A DNA stretch of 64,000 bases from Alcanivorax profundi (GCF_003597125.1 NZ_QYYA01000004.1:186001-250000); one strand, 5' to 3'. Positions 9,132 through 19,064 are shown, counted from the first letter of the stretch. The notes: generated by a model not told the origin, from the letters alone. Made by a program: numbers and translations.

Positions 9132-10428
9132 CCTTGTTGATTCTGAATTCTGCGCTGCGGGCATGGGCAGTGAGGCTTTCGCCGCGCGCCAGGGGCGAGG
9201 CGATGCCGGCCAGGGCGCTGGCCCCCTCCGGGGAGCAGCCGATCAGGGAGCTGCGCTTCTGGAAATCGTACACCCCCAGCGGTGAAGAAAAGCGTGCCGT
9301 CGCACTGGTCGGCAACACGTGATTGGGCCCGGCGCAGTAGTCACCCAGGGCCTCAGGGGTATGACGCCCCAGGAAAATGGCTCCCGCGTGGCGGATTTTT
9401 TTCGCCCACGCTTCCGCGTCATCGATGGATAGCTCCAGGTGTTCGGAGGCAATCACATTGGCAATGTCGATGGCCTCATCCAGATCTTTCACCTGAATCA
9501 GCGCCCCCCGGTTTTTCATGGAGGTCCGGATGATGGCCTCACGCTCCAGCGTCTGGGCCAGTGTTTCCATAGCGTCAGCGACCTGCTTGAGGTAATCCGC
9601 GTCCGGGCACAAAAGGATCGCCTGAGCCTCCTCATCGTGTTCCGCCTGGGAAAACAGGTCCATGGCAATCCAGTCCGGATCGGTTTTGCCGTCACACACC
9701 ACCAGAATTTCCGACGGGCCGGCGATCATGTCGATGCCTACCTTGCCGAACACCTGGCGCTTGGCTTCCGCCACGTAGATATTGCCGGGGCCGACAATCT
9801 TGTCCACCGCCGGCACGGTGTCCGTGCCGTAGGCCAGTGCCGCCACCGCCTGGGCGCCCCCCACCGAAATAAACCGGTCTACCCCGGCGATGGCCGCCGC
9901 CGCCAGCACCATATCGTTGAGCTCGCCCCCCGGTGCCGGAGATACCATGATAATCTCATTCACGCCCGCCACCTTGGCGGGCAAGGCGTTCATCAACACC
10001 GAGCTGGGATAGGCCGCCTTGCCACCGGGCACATAGATCCCTGCACGGTCCAGCGGCGTCACCTGCTGGCCAAGCAAGGTGCCATCGGCCTCACGGTAAG
10101 ACCAGGAATCCTGTTTCTGCTTTTCGTGATAGCTGCGCACCCGTGCCGCTGCCGCTTCCAGCGCCTCACGCTGTTCTGTCGGAATCCGCGCCAGGGCGGC
10201 CTGCAGCTGGTCCTCACCCACCACCAGATCTGCGGCGGCACTGACCTCGCGACGATCAAACCGGGCGGTGTACTCCACCAACGCAGCATCACCGCGTTTG
10301 GCCACATCCCGCAGGATGCCCTGAACCCGCTCGGCCACTTCCGCATCGCGCTCCTCGGACCAGGCGGTCAGGGCCGCCAGCTGGGCATCGAAGTCAGCGT
10401 CTTGAGTGTTGAGCCAGGTGGTTTCCAT
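9118..10428 (-). CDS. hisD: histidinol dehydrogenase
   Basis: A 436-residue zinc- and NAD-dependent enzyme that oxidises L-histidinol to L-histidine in two steps. Signature stretches are [46 protein letters not shown] and [12 protein letters not shown], the last with the catalytic His. GPNHVLPT near the C-terminus is also conserved. It is upstream of hisC. The final residues (NKASDV) are encoded by a palindromic repeat. The start is preceded by GGTACCCAAAC rather than a classical purine-rich site. Confidence 0.96.
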   Translation of the reverse strand: METTWLNTQDADFDAQLAALTAWSEERDAEVAERVQGILRDVAKRGDAALVEYTARFDRREVSAAADLVVGEDQLQAALARIPTEQREALEAAAARVRSYHEKQKQDSWSYREADGTLLGQQVTPLDRAGIYVPGGKAAYPSSVLMNALPAKVAGVNEIIMVSPAPGGELNDMVLAAAAIAGVDRFISVGGAQAVAALAYGTDTVPAVDKIVGPGNIYVAEAKRQVFGKVGIDMIAGPSEILVVCDGKTDPDWIAMDLFSQAEHDEEAQAILLCPDADYLKQVADAMETLAQTLEREAIIRTSMKNRGALIQVKDLDEAIDIANVIASEHLELSIDDAEAWAKKIRHAGAIFLGRHTPEALGDYCAGPNHVLPTSATARFSSPLGVYDFQKRSSLIGCSPEGASALAGIASPLARGESLTAHARSAEFRINKASDV

Positions 10429-10467
10429 GTTTGGGTACCGTAAGAGTCAAAATCAAAGTCCAGTTTT

Positions 10468-10583
10468 ACCACAGAGGACACAGAATTCACTGAGGGAAAA
10501 ACCGGGAATTTTCTATCAGCAGGATCAGCAGAACCTTTCGCCCACTCGATGCAAAAAGGGTTTTGCCCTGTGGCCTCTGCGGT
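10468..10583. repeat. inverted-repeat element between hisG and hisD (ACCACAGAGGACACAG type)
   Basis: The left arm ACCACAGAGGACACAG (10468-10483) and the reverse complement of the right arm (10568-10583) match at 14 of 16 positions, enclosing about 84 bases. The element fills most of the 181-base hisG-hisD gap. Similar CACAGAGG-type palindromic elements are common between genes in many proteobacteria. No coding potential is seen. Confidence 0.6.
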
Positions 10584-10609
10584 AATAAACGCTTTTCGTC
10601 TTTGCGCGA

Positions 10610-11251
10610 CTACTCTTTGCGCGAGGCGACTGCCGCTTCCAGCTTGTCCAGGATCGCCTGGATATCCGCATGCCGGGTCTTCATGCTGGCGCGGTTGACG
10701 ATCACCCGGGTAGAGATATGCGCAATCAGCTCGGTAGGTTCCAGACCGTTGGCTCGCAGGGTATTCCCCGTATCAACGATATCCACGATACGGTCCGCCA
10801 GCCCCACCAATGGCGCCAGTTCCATGGCGCCGTACAGTTTGATCACTTCGGCCTGCTTGCCCTGCTCGGCAAAATACGCCTTGGCCACATTGACGAACTT
10901 GGTGGCGACACGCAGGCGGCTCCCCACTTCCGGGGCATCGTTGAGGGCGGCGACCATCAACTTGCAACGCGCGATATTCAGATCCAGCGGCTCGAACACA
11001 CCGTCCGCGCCATGCTCCATCAGGACATCTTTACCAGCCACACCGATATCGGCGGCACCGTGCTGCACATAGGGCGGTACGTCGGTGGCGCGGATAATGA
11101 TGATCTTCACGTCATCACGGGTGGTGTCGAAGATCAGTTTGCGTGACGCAGAGGGATCTTCCAGCAGCTCAATACCTGCCGCCTTCAACAGCGGCAGGGT
11201 TTCCTTGAGAATGCGGCCCTTGGAAAGGGCAATGGTCAACGGTTTGGTCAT
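10610..11251 (-). CDS. hisG: ATP phosphoribosyltransferase, short form
   Basis: A 213-residue catalytic subunit for the first step of histidine synthesis (ATP plus PRPP to phosphoribosyl-ATP). [15 protein letters not shown] opens the protein. The PRPP loop is seen as [16 protein letters not shown]. The protein stops right after the catalytic domains, so it is the short form (HisG-S), which lacks the C-terminal allosteric domain and normally needs the HisRS-like partner HisZ; no hisZ lies in this window. The start MTKPLT is chosen because GGAAGC precedes it. Confidence 0.95.
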   Translation of the reverse strand: MTKPLTIALSKGRILKETLPLLKAAGIELLEDPSASRKLIFDTTRDDVKIIIIRATDVPPYVQHGAADIGVAGKDVLMEHGADGVFEPLDLNIARCKLMVAALNDAPEVGSRLRVATKFVNVAKAYFAEQGKQAEVIKLYGAMELAPLVGLADRIVDIVDTGNTLRANGLEPTELIAHISTRVIVNRASMKTRHADIQAILDKLEAAVASRKE

Positions 11252-11261
11252 GAGGCTTCCG

Positions 11262-12533
<1,272 letters not shown>

Positions 12534-12565
12534 CTAGACGTGTCTTGAAGGGCCCATGGGCTGAC

Positions 12566-12820
12566 TCAGGCCAGCCCCATCTTCTGGGCTTTTTCCCACT
12601 CGGCAGGGGTAAAGGTGATGATCTGCACCGCGTGGATGGTATTACTCTGGATTTGCGCATTAATGGTGGCGTACACCAGCTGCTGCTTCTTCACCGGCAT
12701 CAGACCCTCGAAGGCATCGGACACCACGCGAATCTGGAAACGGTCACCGCCACCTTCCACGGCCACATCGGCACCGTCGAAACCGGCTTCCACCAGCGCT
12801 TTTACCTCTTCCGGATTCAT
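12566..12820 (-). CDS. ibaG: BolA family protein IbaG
   Basis: An 84-residue BolA-fold protein. Such proteins bind iron-sulfur clusters together with monothiol glutaredoxins; the member beside murA is named IbaG in E. coli. The conserved segment DAFEGLMPVKKQQLVYATIN and a His in SNTIHAVQIIT are present. The start MNPEEV follows AGGAG at good spacing; the frame runs further upstream but only through a hairpin region. It is cotranscribed with murA. Confidence 0.9.
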   Translation of the reverse strand: MNPEEVKALVEAGFDGADVAVEGGGDRFQIRVVSDAFEGLMPVKKQQLVYATINAQIQSNTIHAVQIITFTPAEWEKAQKMGLA

Positions 12821-12858
12821 GATTGCTCCTTTTCCCGGGCGCAATGGCCCCAAACGGC

Positions 12859-12886
12859 ACAGGAGCGGGATGAAACCCGCTCCTGT
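12859..12886. repeat. 11-bp perfect stem-loop between mlaC and ibaG
   Basis: ACAGGAGCGGG (12859-12869) pairs with CCCGCTCCTGT (12876-12886) around a six-base loop. It is AGGAGCGGG-type, reminiscent of REP-like hairpins of pseudomonads. No T-run follows on either strand. It may attenuate or process the message between mlaC and ibaG. Confidence 0.5.
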
Positions 12887-12939
12887 CAAAGGCGCAATAA
12901 TACGCGAGCCGCGGCGAGCTTGCCACGGCACGGCCGGAG

Positions 12940-13581
12940 TCAGCTCTTGGGCTTGTCTTTCAGGCCGGTGTCGATATTGGCATCCGCCGACCAGTTATCG
13001 ATCACCTTGTCGATATCATTGTACTGCTGCATGCCCTGGGTGAACTGGCTCTTGAAGGTATCCGCCAAATCCAGGCCATTCACGTACACATTGATCACCC
13101 TCCATTGGCCATCGCGCAGAAACAAAGTGTAGTAGATCGGTACGGTCTTGCCCGAGTTGGTCCGGATTTCCATACGTACCCTTGCGTAATCGCCACGACG
13201 ATCACCCTCTTCCATGGGCAGGGTTGTAATCTGCTGGCCGTCATACAACGTAATGCCTGAGGCATAGGTATTGATCAGGCTGTTCTTGAACACGTCCAGG
13301 AACCGGTATTTCTGCTCCTTGGAGGAAGGCCCAAAGTAATCCCCCATCACCATCCGGGTGATACGCTTGAAATCCACCAGATCCGCCAGCTCTTCGCGAA
13401 CCAGCTGCCGAGCCTTGTCCGGATTGGCCTCCAGCTGGGCACGCTCAGCGTCAATGCGGGACGTCATGCGCTCGACAGCCTCCTCTACTACTTGGCGAGG
13501 ATCCGCTTCGGCACGCCCCAGCACCGCCAACATCATCAAGACCAGTGCCAAACCTGTTCGGTAATAGTGACGCAATTGCAT
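12940..13581 (-). CDS. mlaC: MlaC family phospholipid-transport periplasmic protein
   Basis: A 213-residue protein of the MlaC/Ttg2D family, a soluble periplasmic shuttle of glycerophospholipids between the outer-membrane MlaA-porin complex and the inner-membrane MlaFEDB transporter. A signal peptide (about 1-27, ending GRAEA) precedes a helical domain and the NTF2-like fold with RMVMGDYFG and DGQWRVINVYVNGLDL. AGGGAG supports the start at 13581. MlaF, MlaE, MlaD and MlaB, which normally lie in the same operon, are missing from both sides, so the gene stands alone here. Confidence 0.9.
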   Translation of the reverse strand: MQLRHYYRTGLALVLMMLAVLGRAEADPRQVVEEAVERMTSRIDAERAQLEANPDKARQLVREELADLVDFKRITRMVMGDYFGPSSKEQKYRFLDVFKNSLINTYASGITLYDGQQITTLPMEEGDRRGDYARVRMEIRTNSGKTVPIYYTLFLRDGQWRVINVYVNGLDLADTFKSQFTQGMQQYNDIDKVIDNWSADANIDTGLKDKPKS

Positions 13582-13694
13582 AGTAAACTCCCTGTGACAG
13601 TCGGGCGGTTTTACGGTGTTCCGGCCGCGCTGTCCAGAACCCTCCATGCTTGTTTGGAGTCGAAACTCACCCAGCAGTTCCAAAAGAAACAGAT

Positions 13695-13724
13695 TTCCGA
13701 TCAACTCGTTGCAGCATGTATAAT
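13695..13724 (+). promoter_or_regulatory. candidate sigma-70 promoter of the kdsD-lpt operon
   Basis: A perfect TATAAT -10 (13719-13724) lies 18 bases after TTCCGA (13695-13700), a weak -35. The start of kdsD is 21 bases further on. The position, in the gap between divergent mlaC and kdsD, fits a promoter for the kdsD-kdsC-lptC-lptA-lptB operon. Confidence 0.5.
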
Positions 13725-13745
13725 CGCCGCAACCAAGGAGATTGC

Positions 13746-14714
13746 ATGAGCCACGACCACATTGCTGTCGGCCAGCGGGTACTGAATATCGAAGCCCGCG
13801 CCGTCGATGCCCTGAGGGACAGCCTCGACAACAACTTTGTTCGCGCCTGCGACCTGATGCTTGAAGCCCGCGGCAGGGTCATCGTGACGGGCATGGGGAA
13901 AAGTGGCCACGTGGGCAGCAAACTGGCGGCCACCCTGGCCAGCACTGGCACCCCGGCTTTCTTTGTTCACCCCGGTGAAGCCTCCCACGGCGATCTGGGC
14001 ATGATCACCCAGGACGATGTGGTTCTGGCCTTGTCCAATTCTGGCGAAACTGCCGAGGTTCTGGCCATCCTGCCTGTCATCAAACGCAAGGGCACACAAT
14101 TGATTGGCATGACGGGCAGACCCCAGTCGGCTCTGGCGCAACTGTCTGATGTACATCTTACTGTCGCAGTAGCCGAAGAGGCCTGCCCGCATAATCTGGC
14201 GCCCACCTCCTCGACTACCGCCGCACTGGCCATGGGAGATGCCCTGGCCATTGCCTTGCTTGAGGCGCGCGGCTTCACCGCAGAGGATTTTGCACTCAGT
14301 CATCCCGGTGGGAGCCTGGGCCGCAGACTATTACTCAAAGTGGACGACATCATGCATTCCGGTGAAGACCTCCCTGAAGTTGACTCCACTACCGCACTGA
14401 CTGAAGCCTTGCTGGAAATGACTCGCAAGGGGCTTGGCATGACGGCCATCACTGATCCGGACGGGCGCCTCGCCGGCATTTTTACCGACGGCGACCTGCG
14501 CCGCATGCTGGACAGGGACATCGACATTCGTAGCGCCACGATTGCCGAGGTGATGATTACCGACCCGATCACAATTGAACCCGGCCATCTCGCCGCTGAA
14601 GCACTGCAGATCATGGAAAGCCGCAAGATCAACGGCCTGGTTGTCTGCGATGATCAGCGCAGACCCCTGGGGGCCTTTAACATGCAGGATCTGCTTCGAG
14701 CAGGGGTGGTGTAA
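13746..14714 (+). CDS. kdsD: arabinose-5-phosphate isomerase KdsD
   Basis: A 322-residue enzyme that interconverts ribulose-5-phosphate and arabinose-5-phosphate for Kdo synthesis. An N-terminal SIS domain carries TGMGKSGHVGSKLAATL (48-64) and ALSNSGETAEV (95-105); two CBS domains follow from about residue 205. AAGGAG precedes the ATG at 13746, five bases away. It is the first gene of the operon and its stop overlaps the kdsC start by one base. Length matches E. coli KdsD. Confidence 0.96.
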   Translation: MSHDHIAVGQRVLNIEARAVDALRDSLDNNFVRACDLMLEARGRVIVTGMGKSGHVGSKLAATLASTGTPAFFVHPGEASHGDLGMITQDDVVLALSNSGETAEVLAILPVIKRKGTQLIGMTGRPQSALAQLSDVHLTVAVAEEACPHNLAPTSSTTAALAMGDALAIALLEARGFTAEDFALSHPGGSLGRRLLLKVDDIMHSGEDLPEVDSTTALTEALLEMTRKGLGMTAITDPDGRLAGIFTDGDLRRMLDRDIDIRSATIAEVMITDPITIEPGHLAAEALQIMESRKINGLVVCDDQRRPLGAFNMQDLLRAGVV

Positions 14715-15211
14715 TGCAGATTTCTTCCATTGACGCACAAAACCTGCGTCTTATGGCCTTTGACGTCGATGGCGTCATGACCGACGGCCGGATCTATTTC
14801 ACGCCAGAAGGTGAAGCACTGAAAGTCTTCAATACGCTGGATGGACATGGCCTCAAGAAACTGGCCGCCAGCGGCGTCACCCTGGCCATCATCACCGGCC
14901 GCAACAGCCCAATGGTAGCAAAACGGGCCGCCGACCTGGGTATTGAGCATGTTATCCAGGGAAGGGAAGACAAGGGCGTTGCGCTGCAAGCCCTGGCAAA
15001 AGAGCTGGGCATTGACTCCTCTGAAACCGGTTACGCCGGAGACGACGAACCGGATGTCAGCGCTCTGGAATGGGCCCGACTCGGTTTTGCCCCTGCCAAC
15101 GCCCACCCTTGCGCGCTTCAGGCCGCACAACATCACACCCAGCGCCGCGGCGGCGAAGGCGCTGTACGCGAAATCTGTGATGCCATCCTGCAGCAGCGAG
15201 ATAGCCAATGA
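14714..15211 (+). CDS. kdsC: 3-deoxy-D-manno-octulosonate-8-phosphate phosphatase KdsC
   Basis: A 165-residue HAD-superfamily phosphatase without a large cap (C0 type, tetrameric family) that makes free Kdo. FDVDGVMTDG (16-25) supplies the Asp nucleophile and acid/base pair. IITGRNSPMV and the YAGDDEPDV metal-binding motif follow. In E. coli the third loop reads GDDxxD; here an E occupies part of it, still with two acidic residues. It lies between kdsD and lptC with overlapping ends. Confidence 0.95.
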   Translation: MQISSIDAQNLRLMAFDVDGVMTDGRIYFTPEGEALKVFNTLDGHGLKKLAASGVTLAIITGRNSPMVAKRAADLGIEHVIQGREDKGVALQALAKELGIDSSETGYAGDDEPDVSALEWARLGFAPANAHPCALQAAQHHTQRRGGEGAVREICDAILQQRDSQ

Positions 15212-15765
15212 AACGTCAGGGGCTACTTAGCGCCACCGGCATCCTTCTGCTTGGACTGGTGATGCTGATGACGCTGCATGAATGGGACGACTCGCTTCCC
15301 GGGCAAGACCTGGCTGTGGAGACTGCGCCAGCCATTCTGGCCACAGGCGTAACCGCCAGGGCTTTTAGCGAAAAGGATGGCACGCTGCAGTATCACCTGA
15401 CAGCTGACGATCTGGTGCAGTACGATCACAACCCGCTTACCGAGATGAACAGCCCGGCACTGAAAATGAGCAACGAGAAAGGCAGCTGGACGATCACCAG
15501 CGCCAGCGGCACAGTGCAAAATAATGGCAACCTCATCATTTTTGATGGCGATGTACAGGCTCGCAATCCGCAGCAGAAGATCGAACTGGACACACAGCAA
15601 CTCCGCTTCAACAGCGAACAGAATATAGCCACCTCGCCAGGCGATGTGGACCTGCGCTTCGAGAACGGCCAGACCCGGGCCGGAGCCCTGGAAGCGGACC
15701 TGGACAAGGGCATCCTGTCCCTTGAGCAAGGAGTAAAGAGTGAATTCGATGCCCCGGCTTCGTAG
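15208..15765 (+). CDS. lptC: LPS export protein LptC
   Basis: A 185-residue bitopic inner-membrane protein whose periplasmic beta-jellyroll links the LptB2FG transporter to LptA. One N-terminal membrane helix (about 7-22) is followed by a domain with the features of the LptC/OstA fold. The start overlaps kdsC by four bases (ATGA). Sequence conservation in this family is low; assignment rests on size, topology and operon position. Confidence 0.88.
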   Translation: MKRQGLLSATGILLLGLVMLMTLHEWDDSLPGQDLAVETAPAILATGVTARAFSEKDGTLQYHLTADDLVQYDHNPLTEMNSPALKMSNEKGSWTITSASGTVQNNGNLIIFDGDVQARNPQQKIELDTQQLRFNSEQNIATSPGDVDLRFENGQTRAGALEADLDKGILSLEQGVKSEFDAPAS

Positions 15766-16285
15766 CCTGGTTATGGGCAGCCTGTTTTTACACGCTGCCT
15801 CACTGGTTCTGGCAGCTCCGGCAGAAGAGCCCATTTCTGTCACCGCCGATAGCGGGCGCTTTGAACAGGACGCCGGCACAGGACTGTACCGCGGCGACGT
15901 AGAACTATTGCAAGGACAACGCAAGATGCTGGCAGAAGAGATGCGCCTGTTTACACGCAATGGTGAGCTGGTGCGGGTCGAGGCCAGCGGTAACCCTGTG
16001 CGTCTCTCAGAAGGCAAAACCCTGTCCGCCCATGCCAACAATCTGGTCTACGACATAAAGGGTCGCCGCCTGGTGTTGACTGGCAACGCCTTTATTGAAC
16101 ACCAGGGCAACACCTTCGAAGGCGCCAAGGTCGAATACAGCCTTGATTCAAAACGTGTGGATGCCAGCAGTAAAGGCGACCAGCGCGTACGACTGGTGAT
16201 ACCCGCAGAAAACCAAGTACCGGGAAACCAGCCGGACCAGAATGACGAGGCCGATGCCCCCGCAACGGAGACTGAATCTCAATGA
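15740..16285 (+). CDS. lptA: LPS transport periplasmic protein LptA
   Basis: A 181-residue periplasmic bridge protein for LPS transit. A signal peptide of about 28 residues ends at VLAAPAE, followed by the OstA-type beta-jellyroll with [22 protein letters not shown], which resembles LptA N-termini. The GTG at 15740 has AAGGAG six bases before it; a later in-frame ATG at 15749 would be 15 bases from that site. The gene overlaps lptC by 26 bases and lptB by four. Confidence 0.9.
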   Translation: MNSMPRLRSLVMGSLFLHAASLVLAAPAEEPISVTADSGRFEQDAGTGLYRGDVELLQGQRKMLAEEMRLFTRNGELVRVEASGNPVRLSEGKTLSAHANNLVYDIKGRRLVLTGNAFIEHQGNTFEGAKVEYSLDSKRVDASSKGDQRVRLVIPAENQVPGNQPDQNDEADAPATETESQ

Positions 16286-17007
16286 CACATTTGCGCGCTC
16301 ATCACCTGGCCAAAAGCTACAAGGGCCGCCGGGTCATCGAGGACGTATCCCTGGACGTGGAAGCCGGACAGATCGTTGGTTTGCTGGGCCCCAACGGAGC
16401 AGGCAAGACCACCTGCTTTTACATGATTGTCGGCCTCGTAGAAGCCGACGCAGGGCGCATCGAGATCAATGACGGAGACATCACCCACCTCCCCATGCAC
16501 GGCCGCGCCAAACGCGGTATCGGCTACCTGCCCCAGGAAGCGAGCATCTTCCGTCGCTTGACGGTCGCGGAAAACATCATGGCCATTCTTGAAACCCGCA
16601 AAGAGCTAAGCAAACAGGAGCGCCACGAACGGATGGAAAACCTGCTCAAGGAATTCCACATTACGCATATTCGCGATTCGCTGGGCATGAGCCTGTCAGG
16701 CGGTGAACGTCGCCGTGCCGAAATCGCCCGCGGTCTGGCCACCGACCCGGACTTCATCCTCCTGGACGAACCCTTCGCCGGCGTCGACCCAATCTCCGTG
16801 AACGACATCAAGGGCATCATCCGGCACCTGAAAGAACGTGGTATTGGCGTACTCATCACCGACCACAACGTGCGTGAGACCCTCGACATTTGCGACACCG
16901 CCTACATTGTCAGCGCTGGCCACATCATCGCATCCGGTGACGCCGACACCATCCTCTCGAACCAGCAGGTGCGGGATGTGTATCTGGGGGCAGACTTTAG
17001 GCTGTAA
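16282..17007 (+). CDS. lptB: LPS export ABC transporter ATP-binding protein LptB
   Basis: A 241-residue ABC ATPase that powers LPS extraction by LptFG. Walker A is GPNGAGKTT (36-44), the signature is LSGGERRR, and Walker B is [13 protein letters not shown]. The Q-loop is seen as [14 protein letters not shown], a hallmark of LptB. The D-loop and switch His (TDHNVRET) are intact. It closes the operon, and 266 non-coding bases follow before rpoN. Confidence 0.97.
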   Translation: MTHLRAHHLAKSYKGRRVIEDVSLDVEAGQIVGLLGPNGAGKTTCFYMIVGLVEADAGRIEINDGDITHLPMHGRAKRGIGYLPQEASIFRRLTVAENIMAILETRKELSKQERHERMENLLKEFHITHIRDSLGMSLSGGERRRAEIARGLATDPDFILLDEPFAGVDPISVNDIKGIIRHLKERGIGVLITDHNVRETLDICDTAYIVSAGHIIASGDADTILSNQQVRDVYLGADFRL

Positions 17008-17026
17008 GAGCCAGGGCGAGTGAGCA

Positions 17027-17170
17027 GTTAACAGTGAACAACGGCGCGGAATAGTCCCGGGGTTTCCGAACGCCAGAAGCCGAACCAGGACCCCGGCCGC
17101 GGCCATCAAAGCCCGAAAAAATCAGCAAACCCGCCCGCGCAACATCAACGGTTCACCGTTCACTGTTAAC
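17027..17170. repeat. intergenic inverted repeat with 13-bp perfect arms (GTTAACAGTGAAC family)
   Basis: GTTAACAGTGAAC (17027-17039) and its exact complement (17158-17170) bracket about 118 bases between lptB and rpoN. The same word or close variants recur between ptsO and mgtE, before maf, and after ychF. No open frame of interest lies inside. It resembles a short non-coding dispersed repeat rather than an insertion sequence. Confidence 0.65.
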
Positions 17171-17199
17171 GCTTCAGACTCCTACCACACAAGAACCAC

Positions 17200-17215
17200 T
17201 GGCACAATTATTGCT
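17200..17215 (+). promoter_or_regulatory. consensus sigma-54 promoter upstream of rpoN
   Basis: TGGCAC-AATTA-TTGCT at 17200-17215 matches the sigma-54 -24/-12 consensus (TGGCAC, five bases, TTGC and A/T) at every conserved position, 58 bases before the rpoN ATG. A possible sigma-70 promoter, TTGCTA (17211-17216) and TATTCT (17235-17240) with 18-base spacing, overlaps its -12 part. The arrangement suggests autoregulation of rpoN, either activation with an enhancer-binding protein or self-repression by holoenzyme binding. Confidence 0.75.
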
Positions 17216-17273
17216 AGAACAAGTTTGAAGCTGTTATTCTCGGGTTTTTGGGGATCACACCAATCCGAGCAGT

Positions 17274-18725
17274 ATGAAGCCCACACTACAACTACAAATC
17301 GGCCAACAGCTGACCATGACACCTCAGTTGCAGCAGGCGATTCGCCTGCTGCAGCTGTCCACGCTGGATCTCCGGCAGGAGATCCAGCAAGCGGTTGAAA
17401 GCAACCCGCTGCTGGAACTGGCCGACGACTTTGGCGACGACGCCCTGCCTGAGCATGACGAAGATCGTCAGGAGATGGACGCAGAGCGTGATGACGCCCT
17501 GGAAGAATTTGTCGACGGCGAACCCGGTGTCGACACTGAGTGGGATGACGTCTACTCCGGCCAGAGCAGTGCCACCGCGTCAATCCCTGATGACGCCGAT
17601 GACTGGCAGCAACGGCACACCGTGTCCGGCAATCTGCATGACCACCTGCACTGGCAGCTCAACCTGACCCCCATGAGCGATGTGGACCGACTCATCGCCA
17701 TCACCATCATTGAATCTCTGGACGATCGCGGCTACATGACCGTGAGCATCGACGACATCGTCACCATGATGAATGTCCAGGAAGGGCTGCCAGAGGATGC
17801 CCACATCGAAGCCGACGAGGTACTGGCCGTTCAGCATCGCCTGCAGCAATTCGATCCGGTCGGCGTCGCCAGCATTAACCTGGCAGACTGCCTCGGTGTA
17901 CAACTGCGCCAGCTGGAATCCGACACGCCTTTCCTGCCTTTTGCGCTGGCGCTTCTGGACCACCTTGAACTATTGGAAAAGCACGACTATGCCGCGCTTC
18001 GCAAGGTTCTACAGCTCTCCGAACAGGAACTGCTTGATGCCCTCTCGCTGATCCGCACCCTTGACCCGGCGCCAGGCGAGCAAATTGGAGAGAGCCAAGT
18101 CGATTATGCGGTGCCGGATGTCATCGTCCGCCAGCACCACGGGCGCTGGCAGGTCAGCCTGAATGACGACATCCTGCCCAAGGTCAATCTACAGCAGCAA
18201 TATGCCGCCATTGCCCGTAAAACCAGCGGTGAAGATGGCCAATACCTGAAAAACTGCGTTCAGGAAGCCAAATGGTTCATCAAGAGCCTGCAAAGCCGCC
18301 ATGACACCCTGTTGAAAGTCGCCACGCGGATTGTCGAGGTCCAGCAGGATTTCTTCGATTATGGTGAAGAGGCCATGAAGCCACTGGTACTGGCCGATAT
18401 CGCCGATGCCGTCGAGATGCATGAATCAACCATCAGTCGGGTCACCAATCAGAAATACATGACCACACCCCGCGGCGTCTTTGAGCTGAAATATTTCTTT
18501 TCGAGTCACGTGGGAACAGATGGTGGTGGTGAGTGTTCCTCCACCGCTATTCGTGCCATTATTAAGAAGCTGGTCGCCGCAGAGAACCCTCGCAAGCCAC
18601 TCAGCGACAACAAGCTAGCCAGCTTGCTGAACGAGCAGGGAATCAACGTGGCGCGCCGGACCGTCGCCAAGTATCGTGAGGCGATGAGAATACCGTCTTC
18701 CAGCGCCCGCAAGCGTTTGGTGTAG
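17274..18725 (+). CDS. rpoN: RNA polymerase sigma-54 factor
   Basis: A 483-residue sigma-54. Region I is Gln/Leu-rich (LQIGQQLTMTPQLQQAIRLLQ near 5-25) and contacts activators. Region II is acidic (about 55-105). The core-binding and helix-turn-helix domains follow, and the C-terminal RpoN box ARRTVAKYRE (460-469), which reads the -24 element, is exact. Followed by hpf, ptsN, rapZ and ptsO, the canonical rpoN cluster. A sigma-54 site sits in its own leader. Confidence 0.97.
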   Translation: MKPTLQLQIGQQLTMTPQLQQAIRLLQLSTLDLRQEIQQAVESNPLLELADDFGDDALPEHDEDRQEMDAERDDALEEFVDGEPGVDTEWDDVYSGQSSATASIPDDADDWQQRHTVSGNLHDHLHWQLNLTPMSDVDRLIAITIIESLDDRGYMTVSIDDIVTMMNVQEGLPEDAHIEADEVLAVQHRLQQFDPVGVASINLADCLGVQLRQLESDTPFLPFALALLDHLELLEKHDYAALRKVLQLSEQELLDALSLIRTLDPAPGEQIGESQVDYAVPDVIVRQHHGRWQVSLNDDILPKVNLQQQYAAIARKTSGEDGQYLKNCVQEAKWFIKSLQSRHDTLLKVATRIVEVQQDFFDYGEEAMKPLVLADIADAVEMHESTISRVTNQKYMTTPRGVFELKYFFSSHVGTDGGGECSSTAIRAIIKKLVAAENPRKPLSDNKLASLLNEQGINVARRTVAKYREAMRIPSSSARKRLV

Positions 18726-18764
18726 GTGCCTGGGACGGCCCACAAGCAGGTAAAGGAGCCAGCC

Positions 18765-19064
18765 ATGCAAATAAATATCAGCGGTCATCACCTGGAAGTT
18801 ACCGATGCTTTGCGCACCTACGTAGGCGACAAGTTCTCCCGCCTGGAGCGCCATTTCGACCAGATCACCAGTGTTCAGGTGATTCTTTCCCCGGAGCCCA
18901 AGACCCACAAGGCAGAATCTACTATCCACATCTCCGGGGCAGATCTGTTCGCCACCGCTGAAGCCGATGATATGTATGCGGCCATCGACAAGTTGACCGA
19001 CAAGCTCGATCGCCAGATTCTCAAACACAAGGAAAAGGCCGTTAATCACAAACACGGCCACTAA
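18765..19064 (+). CDS. hpf: ribosome hibernation promoting factor, short form
   Basis: A 99-residue protein of the HPF/YfiA family, which binds the 30S decoding region and drives 100S dimer formation with RMF in stationary phase. It has the N-terminal MQINISGHHLEVT and the His-rich tail KEKAVNHKHGH. It lacks the C-terminal dimerisation domain of long HPF. AAGGAG supports the ATG at 18765. Confidence 0.94.
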   Translation: MQINISGHHLEVTDALRTYVGDKFSRLERHFDQITSVQVILSPEPKTHKAESTIHISGADLFATAEADDMYAAIDKLTDKLDRQILKHKEKAVNHKHGH

